Source: Actinophytocola sp. (GTDB lineage: Bacteria; Actinomycetota; Actinomycetes; Mycobacteriales; Pseudonocardiaceae). Taken from it: 61,572 nucleotides of DNA. The translations under genes were made by a program, and so were the position numbers. Location of the stretch: contig WHUD01000006.1 in NCBI GenBank assembly GCA_009377385.1, positions 1 through 61,572 on the forward strand, in the 5' to 3' direction. This document shows, in pieces, positions 26,937 to 36,240 of this stretch. Position 1 is the first letter of the stretch. Each line of letters begins with the position of its first letter. Under the pieces are notes generated by a model. The model was not told where the DNA came from. It saw only the letters and a list, made by a program, of their open reading frames with translations, and made no database searches.

Positions 26937-29048
26937 TTGAACACAGAGCCACCCCGGCGACCGTTCCCATCGCGCCGCCCACAGCAGGACCAGCCGACAC
27001 GTCCCGCACGGAGCCCGGTGCCGCCACCGCAAGGGCCACCACCGGGGCGCGGCGGACCGCCACCAGGGAGGCCGCAGCGCCCCGGACAGCCGCCACACGG
27101 AGCACCGCCACCCCCGCACGGGCAGCCGCAAGGCGCCCCACCAGGCGGACAACGGCGACCACCGCCCGGCCAGCCACCAGGCGCACCGCCCCCCGGCCAG
27201 CCACCAGGCGCGAACCCCCCGGGACAACCCCAGGGCGCGCCGGGCGCAGGCGGCCCACGCCGCCCGCGGCGCGGACAGCGGCGGCGACCCGCGCAACGCC
27301 CACCGCGAGAACCGTACGGGCAGCCGCCACCCCACCGCTGGCCGACGGCCGACCCGGACGCGCTGCAGCCGTACCAGGAACTCACTAGGGTGCTGCCCGC
27401 CATCGGCGCACCGATGGGGCCTGGCGAGCCAACCGAGGCGCCGGAACGACCAGCGGCCAAGGAGTCGCTCGCCAAGTCGGCAGGCAAGATCGCGATCGCA
27501 TCGCTGATCAGCCGCGTCACCGGGTTCCTGTGGAAGGTGATGCTGGTCTGGGTGTTGAGCATCGGTGTCCGCAACGACTCCTTCAACGTGGCGAACACGC
27601 TGCCCAACATCGTCTACGAACTGCTGCTCGGTGGCGTGCTCGCCAGCATCGTGGTGCCGCTGCTCGTCCGCTCGCAGGACGACCCTGACGGCGGCGAGGA
27701 GTACACCCAGCGGCTGCTCACGGTCGCGTTGAGCCTGCTCGCGGTGGCGACGGTCATCGCTGTGCTCGCCGCGCCGCTGTTCACATCGCTCTACGTCGAC
27801 TCGTCGACCGACCGCGCGAACCCCGAGCTGACCACGGCGTTCGCCTACCTCCTGCTGCCGCAGATCCTGTTCTACGGCGTGTTCGCGCTGCTGATGGCGA
27901 TCCTGAACGCCAAGCAGATCTTCGGCCCGCCTGCCTGGGCTCCGGTGGTCAACAACCTGTTCGTGATGGCAACCATCGGCGTGTTCGCGCTGATGCCGGG
28001 CGAGATCTCGGTCGACCCGGTGCGGATGGGCGACCCGAAGCTGCTCACGCTCGGGATCGGCGTCACGCTCGGCATCGTGGCGCAGGCGGTGATGCTGATC
28101 CCGCCGATGCTGCGCACCGGGTTCCGGTTCCGCTGGAACTGGGGCATCGACGCGCGGATGAAGGAGTTCGGCGGCCTCGCGGCGTGGATCCTCGGCTACG
28201 TCGCGGTCAGCCAGATCGGCTACATCGTCACGACACGGGTGCTCACCGCTGGCGACCAGGGCGGCATGACCGCGTACTACAACGCCTGGCTGCTGTTCCA
28301 GCTCCCGTACGGGGTCATCGGCGTCTCGCTGCTCACCGCGATCATGCCGAGGATGAGCAGGGCCGCTGCAGACGGCGACCACCAGAAGCTGGTCGCCAAC
28401 CTGTCGTACGCGTCCCGCATCTCGACGGTGACGCTGCTGCCGATCGCCGCAGTGATGACCATCGTCGGGTCCTCGGTCGGCATCGCACTGTTCGCCTTCG
28501 GTGAGAGCGACGTCGCTTCCGCGGAACGGCTCGGCAAGTCGCTGGGCATCGCCGCATTCGGGCTACTGCCGTACGCGCTGGTGATGCTGCAACTGCGGGT
28601 GTTCTACGCGCTCAAGGACGCACGAAGCCCCACGCTGATCATGCTGGTCATGACGGTGGTGAAGGTGCCACTGCTCTACCTGTGCGCCGCGCTGCTCGAC
28701 CCGAAACAGATCGTGCTCGGCGCGATGCTCGTCAACTCACTGACCTTCGTCGTGGGTGCGGTGCTCGGCCAAGTCTGGCTCTGGGTACGGCTTGGTAACC
28801 TGCGCAGCCGCAGGGTGCTTGGGGTAATCCTGTTCACCGTGTTCGCCAGTGGCCTTGGCGGCGCAGCCGCCGTGGTCATCGGATTGCTGGTGCCAGACAC
28901 GTTGCCGAGCACGCTGCACGCATGGGTGTCGCTGATCGCGCAGAGCGTCGTCGGCCTCGGGGTGTCCTTCGGCGTCCTCGCCGCACTCAAGGTTGACGAG
29001 CTCTCCCCGTTGACGAACCGGGTAGCCCGGCTGCTCGGCCGCGCATGA
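26937..29048 (+). CDS. murJ: Lipid II flippase MurJ (MviN)
   Basis: A 703-aa protein with a TTG start. Residues 1 to about 150 are a disordered Pro/Gly/Gln/Arg-rich cytoplasmic extension. The MOP-superfamily core begins near residue 180 (AGKIAIASLISRVTGFLWK), contains about 14 helices and includes NTLPNIVYELLLGGVLASI. It moves lipid II outward for peptidoglycan assembly. The mycobacterial MurJ C-terminal pseudokinase is absent from this polypeptide and is instead encoded by the next gene. Confidence 0.95.
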   Translation: MNTEPPRRPFPSRRPQQDQPTRPARSPVPPPQGPPPGRGGPPPGRPQRPGQPPHGAPPPPHGQPQGAPPGGQRRPPPGQPPGAPPPGQPPGANPPGQPQGAPGAGGPRRPRRGQRRRPAQRPPREPYGQPPPHRWPTADPDALQPYQELTRVLPAIGAPMGPGEPTEAPERPAAKESLAKSAGKIAIASLISRVTGFLWKVMLVWVLSIGVRNDSFNVANTLPNIVYELLLGGVLASIVVPLLVRSQDDPDGGEEYTQRLLTVALSLLAVATVIAVLAAPLFTSLYVDSSTDRANPELTTAFAYLLLPQILFYGVFALLMAILNAKQIFGPPAWAPVVNNLFVMATIGVFALMPGEISVDPVRMGDPKLLTLGIGVTLGIVAQAVMLIPPMLRTGFRFRWNWGIDARMKEFGGLAAWILGYVAVSQIGYIVTTRVLTAGDQGGMTAYYNAWLLFQLPYGVIGVSLLTAIMPRMSRAAADGDHQKLVANLSYASRISTVTLLPIAAVMTIVGSSVGIALFAFGESDVASAERLGKSLGIAAFGLLPYALVMLQLRVFYALKDARSPTLIMLVMTVVKVPLLYLCAALLDPKQIVLGAMLVNSLTFVVGAVLGQVWLWVRLGNLRSRRVLGVILFTVFASGLGGAAAVVIGLLVPDTLPSTLHAWVSLIAQSVVGLGVSFGVLAALKVDELSPLTNRVARLLGRA

Positions 29049-29246
29049 GCCACACGGAGCCGTAGCTTCTGCTCCAGTCGTCGTGCCTGGTAGGGCCGGA
29101 TGCCAGTCGACAGAGTGACGTCGGGCGTCACAACACGATCGCGGCGTGCGAACAGAACCTTTGCCGTACTCTCGGTGGTAAGGACAAGGGCGCCGGCGGG
29201 GTCTTCATGCCCGGGTAGCGAGCGGACACGGAGGTTGTCGGAGTCG

Positions 29247-30818
29247 GTGGACACCAGGCGGAACGAGCAGCCGGAAGGCGCGCGGAGAACGAGCATCAGA
29301 ACCACAGGCGGTTCGCTCGCGCCCGGTGGCGTCGTCGGTGACGGCCGCTACCGGTTGCTCGCACAGCTCGGCGCTGACGAGCGGGCGAACGCGCACTTCT
29401 GGCGGGCGCGCGACGGTCAGCTCCGCCGCGACGTCGCGCTCACCCTCATCGTCGGTGACCAGGCCGACCTCGACGCCGCCCGCGAGGCCCGCCGCACCCT
29501 GGAACGCGCCGCCCACACCTCCCAGTTCAGCCACCCGCACGTCGCCCGCGTGCTCGACGTCCTCACCCTGGGCAGCGGCATCGCGGCCGGTGAGGGCCTG
29601 CTCGGCATCGTCGTCGCCGAGTGGAGCAAGGGCACCGACCTGATCGACATCCTCGACGAAGGCGCCGTCGCGCCGGTTCAGGCGTGTCGCATGATCGACC
29701 GCCTTGTCGACGCCGTCGAGCGGGCGCACCACTCCGGTCTCGTGCTCGGCCTCGACCACCCACAGCGCATCCGCAGGGGTCCTGACGGGCAGCTCCGGCT
29801 GGCCTTCCCTGGCCCGCTGCCTGAGACGACGCTGCGCGACGACATCAAGGCGCTCGGCGCGGTGCTGTACCTGCTGCTCACCGCCCGCTGGCCGCTTGCG
29901 GGCGGGCCAGCGGCGATCGCGCCCGCCCCGCACGCCCCGCACGGCGGCGTCGTGCCACCCCGCACGCTGGAACCGACCGTGCCTGCCGCGTTGTCCTCGC
30001 TCGCGGTGCGCACCCTCTCCGACGGCGGTGAGGGCGGCATCCGTACCAGCGCCGCGTTTCTTCGGGTGTTGCAGCAGGTCGCGGCCGAAGAGGAGCGCAA
30101 GGCAGCCGCGCCTGCCGATGCCACCGAGCAGAGCCCAAGCAGCGGGTACTGGACGACCAAACGCCCCGTCCGCGACGCCGCGCAGCGCAAGAAGGTCGCG
30201 CTCGGGGCGACCGCGCTCGTTGTCGCTGCGGTGGCCATCCTCGCCTGGATCGGACTCTCGCTGATCAGCTTCTTCTCGAACGAGGGCCCGACCGGCCCCA
30301 ACGTCAACGTCGCCGACTCCGGTCAGCAGCACACGCGGCAGCCGCCGCCATCGCCGCCCAAGGAAACGCCCGAGCCGGTGCCCCCGACGTCAATCCAGGT
30401 CTACAACCCTGAAGGCACCGGCGACTACACCGAGCTGGCGCCTGCCGCGATCGACGGCGACCAGACGACGCCGTGGCAGACCGACCAGTACCAGCAGCAA
30501 CTGCCAGCGCTCAAGAGCGGCGTCGGCCTCGTTGTCAGCTTCGACCAGCCGATCGACCTGTCCCAGGTGCTCGTCGTCGACGGCACGCCAGGCACGCGGG
30601 TGGAGATCAGGACGGCCGAGATCAGCAACCCGTACCTGGACAACACCCGGCTCGTCGCCGGCCCGATCGACATCGAGCAGGGGCCGACGCAGATCAAGGT
30701 GGACGGCGCGCAGCCGACGTCGCACGCCATCGTCTGGCTCACCAGGCTCGGCGGGCAGGAAGGCCAGTTCCAGTCCACCATCGGCGACCTGGAGTTCTAT
30801 CGCCGTCCCTCGGCCTGA
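29247..30818 (+). CDS. Membrane pseudokinase with extracellular discoidin-like domain
   Basis: From the GTG at 29247 (GGAG just upstream), 523 aa; an in-frame ATG at 29100 would add 49 poorly structured residues. The kinase-like fold starts at GGVVGDGRYRLLAQLGADER. The catalytic signatures are degraded: the VAIK Lys is lost (VALTLIV), the HRD loop is replaced by GLDHPQRIR, and DFG by AFPG. One membrane helix (VALGATALVVAAVAILAWIG) leads to an outer domain rich in beta strands (TTPWQTDQYQQQLPALKSG). It matches the C-terminal half of mycobacterial MviN, a FHA-protein docking module, as a separate gene. Confidence 0.85.
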   Translation: MDTRRNEQPEGARRTSIRTTGGSLAPGGVVGDGRYRLLAQLGADERANAHFWRARDGQLRRDVALTLIVGDQADLDAAREARRTLERAAHTSQFSHPHVARVLDVLTLGSGIAAGEGLLGIVVAEWSKGTDLIDILDEGAVAPVQACRMIDRLVDAVERAHHSGLVLGLDHPQRIRRGPDGQLRLAFPGPLPETTLRDDIKALGAVLYLLLTARWPLAGGPAAIAPAPHAPHGGVVPPRTLEPTVPAALSSLAVRTLSDGGEGGIRTSAAFLRVLQQVAAEEERKAAAPADATEQSPSSGYWTTKRPVRDAAQRKKVALGATALVVAAVAILAWIGLSLISFFSNEGPTGPNVNVADSGQQHTRQPPPSPPKETPEPVPPTSIQVYNPEGTGDYTELAPAAIDGDQTTPWQTDQYQQQLPALKSGVGLVVSFDQPIDLSQVLVVDGTPGTRVEIRTAEISNPYLDNTRLVAGPIDIEQGPTQIKVDGAQPTSHAIVWLTRLGGQEGQFQSTIGDLEFYRRPSA

Positions 30819-30884
30819 CGCCTAACACGCTGGTGATCGCGGGCGCGCGCGAGGCCCCTGCCCTGCCCTACTAAGCTCTGCCGA

Positions 30885-31544
30885 GTGACCGCAGCCGCAC
30901 CAACGGACGCCGATCTCATCGCCGCCCATGCCGCTGGTGATCCCTCCGCCTTCAGCGAGATCGTCCGGCGGCACAAGGACAGGATGTGGGCGGTAGCCCT
31001 GCGCACCATGCGCGATCACGAGGAAGCCGCTGACGCGCTGCAAGAGGCGATCATCTCGGCGTTCAGGGCCGCAGCCAAGTTCCGCGCCGAGTCCCAGGTC
31101 AGCACCTGGCTGCACCGGATAGTGGTGAACGCCTGCCTTGACAGGATCCGCAAGCGGCAGTCCCGGCCGACCGTACCGCTGCCAGACACCGACGAATACC
31201 GAGAGCCAGCAGCGCCCGGCGACACGATGGCGCAGCGAGAGACAAGGATGCTGATCTCGGACGCGCTGTCCGAGCTGCCAGACGAGCAGCGGGTGCCGAT
31301 CGTGCTGGTCGACGTCGAGGGCTACTCGGTGGCGGAGACGGCGTCGCTGCTCGGCGTCGCGGAAGGCACCGTGAAGAGCAGATGCGCCCGTGGTCGCGCG
31401 AAACTGGCCAAGGTTCTCCATCATCTGCGGAACCCCGATGCGAATGCGAACGTCCCACCTCACGAAAGCAAACGCACTGCCACCGCGCAGCGCCCCGCAC
31501 GTGGTCACCAGCCAGGGTCACCACGGCAGAGGGAGGGACAATGA
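30885..31544 (+). CDS. sigM: ECF RNA polymerase sigma factor SigM
   Basis: A 219-aa sigma factor with a GTG start. Region 2 is FSEIVRRHKDRMWAVALRTM ... ADALQEAIISAFR and region 4 is LPDEQRVPIVLVDVEGYSVA ... VAEGTVKSRCARGR. The position between the murJ/pseudokinase genes and trxB is the actinobacterial sigM locus. The C-terminal 35 residues form a basic, unstructured extension. The stop overlaps the anti-sigma ATG (ATGA), giving coupled synthesis. Thioredoxin genes downstream fit an oxidative-stress regulon. Confidence 0.93.
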   Translation: MTAAAPTDADLIAAHAAGDPSAFSEIVRRHKDRMWAVALRTMRDHEEAADALQEAIISAFRAAAKFRAESQVSTWLHRIVVNACLDRIRKRQSRPTVPLPDTDEYREPAAPGDTMAQRETRMLISDALSELPDEQRVPIVLVDVEGYSVAETASLLGVAEGTVKSRCARGRAKLAKVLHHLRNPDANANVPPHESKRTATAQRPARGHQPGSPRQREGQ

Positions 31545-32326
31545 CTGACTCGGACCCGCCTGCCGGCGCCGACTCCCGGTCATGGACGGTCGACGAGCTC
31601 GCCGAGATGCACGCCGGTGCGCTCGACGGTGCTGCGGCGGCCGAGGTGTGGTCGCGGGTGCGTGACGACGCAGACGCGATGGCCGTGCTCGACGCCCTGG
31701 ACACGACGAAGGCCGAGCTCGCAGGGCTGCGGGAGGCGCCGGTCGCGCCGATGCCTGACGACGTGGCAGCGCGCATCGACGCCGCGCTGGCCGCCGAACG
31801 CGAGCGGGCGTTTCCCTCGACGTCGCAGCAGCACGCGGTAGCGCCGCCCGTCCCGCCGCAGCAGGGGCAGGTCGTCGACCTGGCGCGGCGCAGGCGTGCC
31901 AAGCAGCTCGGCTGGGGTGCGGGCCTGCTGACTGCTGCCGCCGCCATCGTGGCCACCGTCGCCGTCTCGTTGCCGTCGCAGACCACGCAGGGCACGCCGC
32001 TCGCGGGTGACTCGGCGAACGAGTCCTCCGACCAGCCGCTGTCGCTGCGCGGCGACGACGTCGGGTCCGGTGCGCCCAAGACGATCGGCGTCAAGGACTT
32101 CGGCGCGTTCGGCAACCGTGCCGGGCTGGACGCCTGTCTCGAAGCGAACGAGCTCACCATCGACAACGAACTGCTCGGCGTCCGGCCGGCGACGGTTGAG
32201 GGCGAAGAGGCCGTGCTTGCCGTGTTCACCACCGGTGAGCTGGCCAAGTACCGGATGCTCGCGTTCCCGGCGAGCTGCGACAGGGACAACCCGGGGATCA
32301 TCTACGACGAGGTCGTCGGCGGGTAG
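31541..32326 (+). CDS. Anti-sigma-M factor, membrane protein
   Basis: A 261-aa protein. The N-terminal cytoplasmic part ([20 protein letters not shown]) is the expected sigma-binding region. It lacks the HxxxCxxC zinc motif. One membrane helix at about residues 127-148 ([20 protein letters not shown]) is followed by an outer domain ending [12 protein letters not shown]. Translationally coupled to sigM (4-bp overlap). It corresponds in position to mycobacterial RsmA. Sequestration of SigM at the membrane is inferred from arrangement. Confidence 0.85.
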   Translation: MTDSDPPAGADSRSWTVDELAEMHAGALDGAAAAEVWSRVRDDADAMAVLDALDTTKAELAGLREAPVAPMPDDVAARIDAALAAERERAFPSTSQQHAVAPPVPPQQGQVVDLARRRRAKQLGWGAGLLTAAAAIVATVAVSLPSQTTQGTPLAGDSANESSDQPLSLRGDDVGSGAPKTIGVKDFGAFGNRAGLDACLEANELTIDNELLGVRPATVEGEEAVLAVFTTGELAKYRMLAFPASCDRDNPGIIYDEVVGG

Positions 32327-32439
32327 CACGGCGCGTGTCCCGTGCCACGAACGCGGCGGGAACAACAGCGCATACGATCGTGTTGACGCCTACAGCAAGA
32401 CGATCAGCCCCCGGAACGGGGCACGAGCGGAGGTCCCTG

Positions 32440-33441
32440 GTGGCAGCCGAAGACATTCGAAACGTGATCATCGTGGGTTCCGGGCCCGCGGGCTACACGG
32501 CAGCGGTCTACGCGGGCCGCGCCCAGCTCGAACCACTGGTGTTCGAGGGCTCCCAGTTCGGTGGCGCGCTGATGACCACGACGGAGGTCGAGAACTATCC
32601 CGGCTTCCGGGACGGCATCCAGGGTCCTGAGCTGATGGACGAGATGCGCACCCAGGCCGAGCGGTTCGGCGCCGAGCTGCGGTCGGAGGACGTCGAGCAG
32701 CTCGAGCTGACCGGGCCGGTCAAGTACGTCACGGCCAACGGGCAGCGCTACGCCGCGCGCACCGTCATCCTCGCGATGGGCGCCGAGCCGAGGTACCTGT
32801 ACGTGCCAGGCGAGCAGGAGCTGCTCGGCAGGGGCGTCTCGTCGTGCGCGACATGCGACGGCTTCTTCTTCCGCGACCACGACATCGCAGTCGTCGGCGG
32901 TGGCGACTCCGCGATGGAGGAGGCCACCTTCCTGACCAAGTTCGCTCGCAGCGTCACGGTTATCCACCGGCGCGACGAGTTCCGCGCTTCCAAGATCATG
33001 CTGGCGCGCGCCCGCGCCAACGAGAAGATCAAGTGGCGGACGAACGCGCAGGTCACCGAGGTGGTCGGCGATGGCACCGTGAAGGGCGTACGGCTCAAGG
33101 ACACCGTCACCGGCGAGGAGTCGACGCTGGACGTCAGTGGCTTCTTCGTCGCCATCGGCCACGACCCGCGCAGTGACCTCGCCAAGGGACAGGTCGAGAC
33201 CGACGAGGCGGGCTACGTCCGCACCGAAGGCAGGAGCACCTACACCAACGTCGACGGCGTCTTCGCCTGCGGCGACCTGGTCGACAGCACCTACCGGCAG
33301 GCGATCACGGCGGCGGGCACCGGCTGCTCGGCCGCGATCGACGCGGAGCGCTGGCTCGCAGAGCACGGCGAGTCGTCCGCGCACGAGGCGGCGGAAATGG
33401 TGGGCGGCGGCTACGCGGCCACCGCTCCGGCGACCAACTGA
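32440..33441 (+). CDS. trxB: Thioredoxin-disulfide reductase
   Basis: A 333-aa NADPH-dependent flavoenzyme that reduces thioredoxin. The FAD motif is [18 protein letters not shown], the redox pair is CATC in [10 protein letters not shown], the NADPH motif is [10 protein letters not shown], and the C-terminal FAD motif is [11 protein letters not shown] chose the GTG at 32440 with GGAGG six bases upstream; it gives the canonical N-terminus. It is followed by trxA with a 63-bp gap, forming the trxBA operon under or near SigM control. Confidence 0.96.
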   Translation: MAAEDIRNVIIVGSGPAGYTAAVYAGRAQLEPLVFEGSQFGGALMTTTEVENYPGFRDGIQGPELMDEMRTQAERFGAELRSEDVEQLELTGPVKYVTANGQRYAARTVILAMGAEPRYLYVPGEQELLGRGVSSCATCDGFFFRDHDIAVVGGGDSAMEEATFLTKFARSVTVIHRRDEFRASKIMLARARANEKIKWRTNAQVTEVVGDGTVKGVRLKDTVTGEESTLDVSGFFVAIGHDPRSDLAKGQVETDEAGYVRTEGRSTYTNVDGVFACGDLVDSTYRQAITAAGTGCSAAIDAERWLAEHGESSAHEAAEMVGGGYAATAPATN

Positions 33442-33504
33442 GACAGCACAGGACAACCACACCAGGCCTCCTAGCGGGGCCCACGATTGACAAGGGAGAA
33501 ATTG

Positions 33505-33834
33505 ATGGCCGGTTCCACCGTCACCGTCACCGACGCCAGCTTCAACGACGACGTCCTCGGCAGCGACAAGCCGGTGCTTGTCGACTTCTGGGCCACCTGG
33601 TGCGGCCCGTGCAAGATGGTCGCCCCTGTACTTGAGGAGATCGCGACCGAGCACGCGGACAAGCTGACCGTCGCCAAGCTCGACATCGACCAAAACCCCG
33701 GCACCGCGCGGGACTTTCAGGTCATGTCGGTGCCGACGCTGATCCTGTTCCAGGGCGGCAAGCCGGTCAAGCAGATCGTCGGCGCGAAGGCGAAGGCCGC
33801 GCTGCTGAACGACCTCTCCGACGTGTTGAACTGA
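33505..33834 (+). CDS. trxA: Thioredoxin
   Basis: A 109-aa cytoplasmic disulfide reductase with the WCGPC active site (about residues 31-35), the conserved cis-Pro in SVPTLILF and the usual fold length. The ATG at 33505 has AGGGAGA five bases upstream; an in-frame TTG at 33487 is unlikely. It is the last gene of the trxBA unit, followed by a strong hairpin at 33889. Confidence 0.97.
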   Translation: MAGSTVTVTDASFNDDVLGSDKPVLVDFWATWCGPCKMVAPVLEEIATEHADKLTVAKLDIDQNPGTARDFQVMSVPTLILFQGGKPVKQIVGAKAKAALLNDLSDVLN

Positions 33835-33888
33835 GATCGACATCCCGCCTGACCTCTGCACCGACACGCCGAGACATCGGATGACTAC

Positions 33889-33943
33889 ATGGGGTCACCA
33901 CCGGCAACGCCACCGTACGGCGTTCGGTGGTGGCCCCATTTGT
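33889..33943 (+). terminator. Hairpin terminator after trxA
   Basis: The 15-base arms 33889-33903 (ATGGGGTCACCACCG) and 33925-33939 pair fully with one T-G wobble. An inner AACGCC/GGCGTT stem extends the structure. The hairpin is followed by TTTGTC. It fits a factor-independent terminator for the trxBA operon. Confidence 0.8.
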
Positions 33944-34075
33944 CTGCGTCGAACCGCTGACCTGCTCACACGCACCGAGCGTTGATCCAGCGCGCGGTGA
34001 TTGCGCCATGGGGTCAGAATCCCCGGCGCACCCACCCTCCCTACGCGCTCACGCAGAGTTCACAAGGCACAATGG

Positions 34076-34100
34076 AACCCCCGAGAATGACTCGGGGGTT
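34076..34100 (+). terminator. Perfect 10-bp hairpin upstream of cwlM
   Basis: AACCCCCGAG - aatga - CTCGGGGGTT forms a 10-bp perfect stem with a 5-base loop. It lies 48 bp before the cwlM start. It could be a second terminator or a 5'-UTR element of cwlM. No T-tract follows. Confidence 0.55.
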
Positions 34101-34148
34101 CACCCTATATCGGTGAGCGCTGGCGCACACGGAAAGAACGAGGAGTGC

Positions 34149-35297
34149 ATGCGGGTACTCCGCCACGGCGATGTCGGGCCCGACGTCGCCGAGATACGGT
34201 CCCTGCTTGTCGGCTTGGGCCTGCGCACCCTGCCGAACGGTTCCGAGAACGCTCAGCAGGTCACTTTCGATGCCGACATCGAGCACGCCGTGCGCACTTT
34301 CCAGCAACGAAGAGGGCTGCTCACCGACGGCATCGTGGGACCAGCGACGTACCGGTCGCTCCGTGGCGCCAGCTACCACCTCGGCAGCAGGCCGCTGGCC
34401 TACCTGATGTCGGCCCAGGTGCACGGGGACGACGTCTTCGCGCTGCAGGAACGGCTCACCGAACTCGGCTATGATGGCGGCAGGCCGGACGGCGCCTTCG
34501 GTCCGCGCACCGAGCAAGCGCTGCGCAGCTTCCAGCGCGACTACGGACTGCTTGTCGACGGCATGTGCGGCGCGGCGACGGTGCGGGCACTCAAGCAGCT
34601 CTCGCCACGGGCGCGCGGCGGCAGACCGGTTTTCCTGCGCGAGCAGGAACAGGTCCGGCAGGCTGGACCGAGGCTTCGTGGCAAGCGCATCGTCATCGAC
34701 CCTGGTCACGGCGGTGACGACACCGGCGTGTCTGTCGAAGGCGTGCGCGAGGCCGACGTCGCGTGGGACCTCGCCCGCAGGCTCGAAGGCAGGATGAAGG
34801 CCACCGGCATGGAGGCGTTCATCTCGCGCGGCCCGCAGCGCGGGCCGTCTGAGGCCGAGCGCGCGGCGTTCGCGAACGAGGCGGGCGCCGACCTGTTCCT
34901 CTCGCTGCACTGCGACCGGAACGCCTCACCATCAGCGAACGGCGTCGCGATGTTCCACTTCGGCACCGGCAACGGCACGACGTCCACCGTTGGTGAGCTG
35001 CTCGCCAGCTACATCCAGCGGGAGCTTGTCGCGCGCACCGGGCTGCTCGACTGCCGGGTGCACCCCAAGACGTGGGAGATCCTGCGGCTGACGCGGTGTC
35101 CCGCGGTGCGCGCCGAGATCGGCTACCTCACCAACGACGACGACAGGGCGAAGCTGTCCGACCCCGCGTTCCGGGACGTCGTCGCGGAGGGCATCCTCAT
35201 CGCGATCAAGCGGCTGTACCTACTCGGCGAGAACGACCAGCCCACAGGCACCTTCACGTTCGCCGACGTCCTCCGCCACGAGCTCGCCAAGCACTAG
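34149..35297 (+). CDS. cwlM: CwlM, amidase-fold regulator of peptidoglycan synthesis
   Basis: A 382-aa protein with two N-terminal peptidoglycan-binding (PG_binding_1) domains (FQQRRGLLTDGIVGPATYRS and FQRDYGLLVDGMCGAATVRA), followed by an Amidase_3 domain. That domain keeps the zinc-ligand motifs DPGHGG, SLHCDRN and RAEIGYLTN. There is no signal peptide, so it should stay in the cytoplasm. This agrees with mycobacterial CwlM, which regulates MurA rather than cutting the wall. The ATG at 34149 follows GAGGAG. Confidence 0.93.
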   Translation: MRVLRHGDVGPDVAEIRSLLVGLGLRTLPNGSENAQQVTFDADIEHAVRTFQQRRGLLTDGIVGPATYRSLRGASYHLGSRPLAYLMSAQVHGDDVFALQERLTELGYDGGRPDGAFGPRTEQALRSFQRDYGLLVDGMCGAATVRALKQLSPRARGGRPVFLREQEQVRQAGPRLRGKRIVIDPGHGGDDTGVSVEGVREADVAWDLARRLEGRMKATGMEAFISRGPQRGPSEAERAAFANEAGADLFLSLHCDRNASPSANGVAMFHFGTGNGTTSTVGELLASYIQRELVARTGLLDCRVHPKTWEILRLTRCPAVRAEIGYLTNDDDRAKLSDPAFRDVVAEGILIAIKRLYLLGENDQPTGTFTFADVLRHELAKH

Positions 35298-35331
35298 CCG
35301 CGAGTCCCGCGCTCTGGTGCCGCGAGTCCCG
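35297..35331. repeat. Two direct copies of a 13-bp GC repeat
   Basis: gccgcgagtcccg occurs at 35297-35309 and 35319-35331, period 22 bp. It sits in the short gap between the convergent cwlM and GNAT genes. It may belong to a dispersed intergenic repeat family like those near 7.7 and 14 kb. Confidence 0.6.
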
Positions 35332-35333
35332 AC

Positions 35334-35978
35334 TTAGCGGGTACGGGTGAGCTGCGGCGTCGCCGTCGACACCGTCACGTGGCCGAGCAGGTCCTCGAGC
35401 GCCGACTCGACGTCCTCCTTCCACGACATGCCGGAGCGCAGCTCGAGCCGCAGCAACGGCCAGCGGTGATGCGGGCGCACGGTCTTGAACCCGACGCTGG
35501 CCAGGAACGACGAGGGCACAACGCAGTCATGGCTGCCGCGCTCCGCTGCGTCGGGGTCGGCGTCGCCGAATGACTCGACGGCCTTCACGCCTCGCCGGGT
35601 CAGGTCGCGCACGGCGGCCTGCACCAGCAGCCTGCCGAGCCCGCCGCCCCGGAACTCCGGCAGCACGTGAAACGCCGTGAGCAGCACGGCATCCGGGCTT
35701 GGCGGCGACGTCGGGAAGGCGGCCGACCTTGGCACGGCGCTGGGCGGGGCATAGAGCACGAACCCGACAGGGAGGTTGCCGCTGTAGGCGACCCGGCCGC
35801 AGGAGCCCCACTCAAGCAGCAGGCTGGACACCCAGGCTTCCTTCTCGAACTCCGTCTCGCCGAACTCCTCAGCTGTGACCCTGAGGTGCGGTGCCATCTC
35901 CCAGTAGACGCAGCGGCGGCAGTGGCGCGGCACGTCCTCCAGGTTGTCGAGCGTGATGCCGACGACACGACGCGACAC
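35334..35978 (-). CDS. GNAT family acetyltransferase
   Basis: A 214-aa protein. The acetyl-CoA binding motif A is seen in VLPEFRGGGLGRLLVQAAVR. The N-terminus VVGITLDNLEDVPRHCRRCV with two close cysteines is characteristic of the orthologue in this locus (positional equivalent of Rv3916c). I chose the GTG at 35978 with GGAGG four to five bases upstream. The substrate is unknown. It is convergent with cwlM. Confidence 0.88.
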   Translation of the reverse strand: MSRRVVGITLDNLEDVPRHCRRCVYWEMAPHLRVTAEEFGETEFEKEAWVSSLLLEWGSCGRVAYSGNLPVGFVLYAPPSAVPRSAAFPTSPPSPDAVLLTAFHVLPEFRGGGLGRLLVQAAVRDLTRRGVKAVESFGDADPDAAERGSHDCVVPSSFLASVGFKTVRPHHRWPLLRLELRSGMSWKEDVESALEDLLGHVTVSTATPQLTRTR

Positions 35979-36240
35979 AGGACCTCCATGAGTCCGGCAA
36001 GCTCTAGCGTGCGGGCAGGCGACAGCGGCGCCATCGGAGTCTGCCCAGCGGGGGCGCCAGAACGACGTGCGGCGCCGCGAAACCACGGGCAAGGAACCCC
36101 GCCCCTGCCAGGATAAGCCGACGAAACGCGCCACGGCTAGCGCCCGTCAGGGTGTGATGCGATGCGGCAGCATCACCGCTGGTGGGGAGGGGCTGGTTAC
36201 ACTCGATGGACTGACCTACCGCGACCTAGGTGACGACCAG

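Larger units (their letters stand above)
33835..34148. other. Intergenic region trxA-cwlM
   Basis: A 314-bp gap without a gene. It contains the trxA terminator (33889-33943) and a second perfect hairpin (34076-34100) 48 bp before cwlM. The rest shows no recognisable element. Confidence 0.6.
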
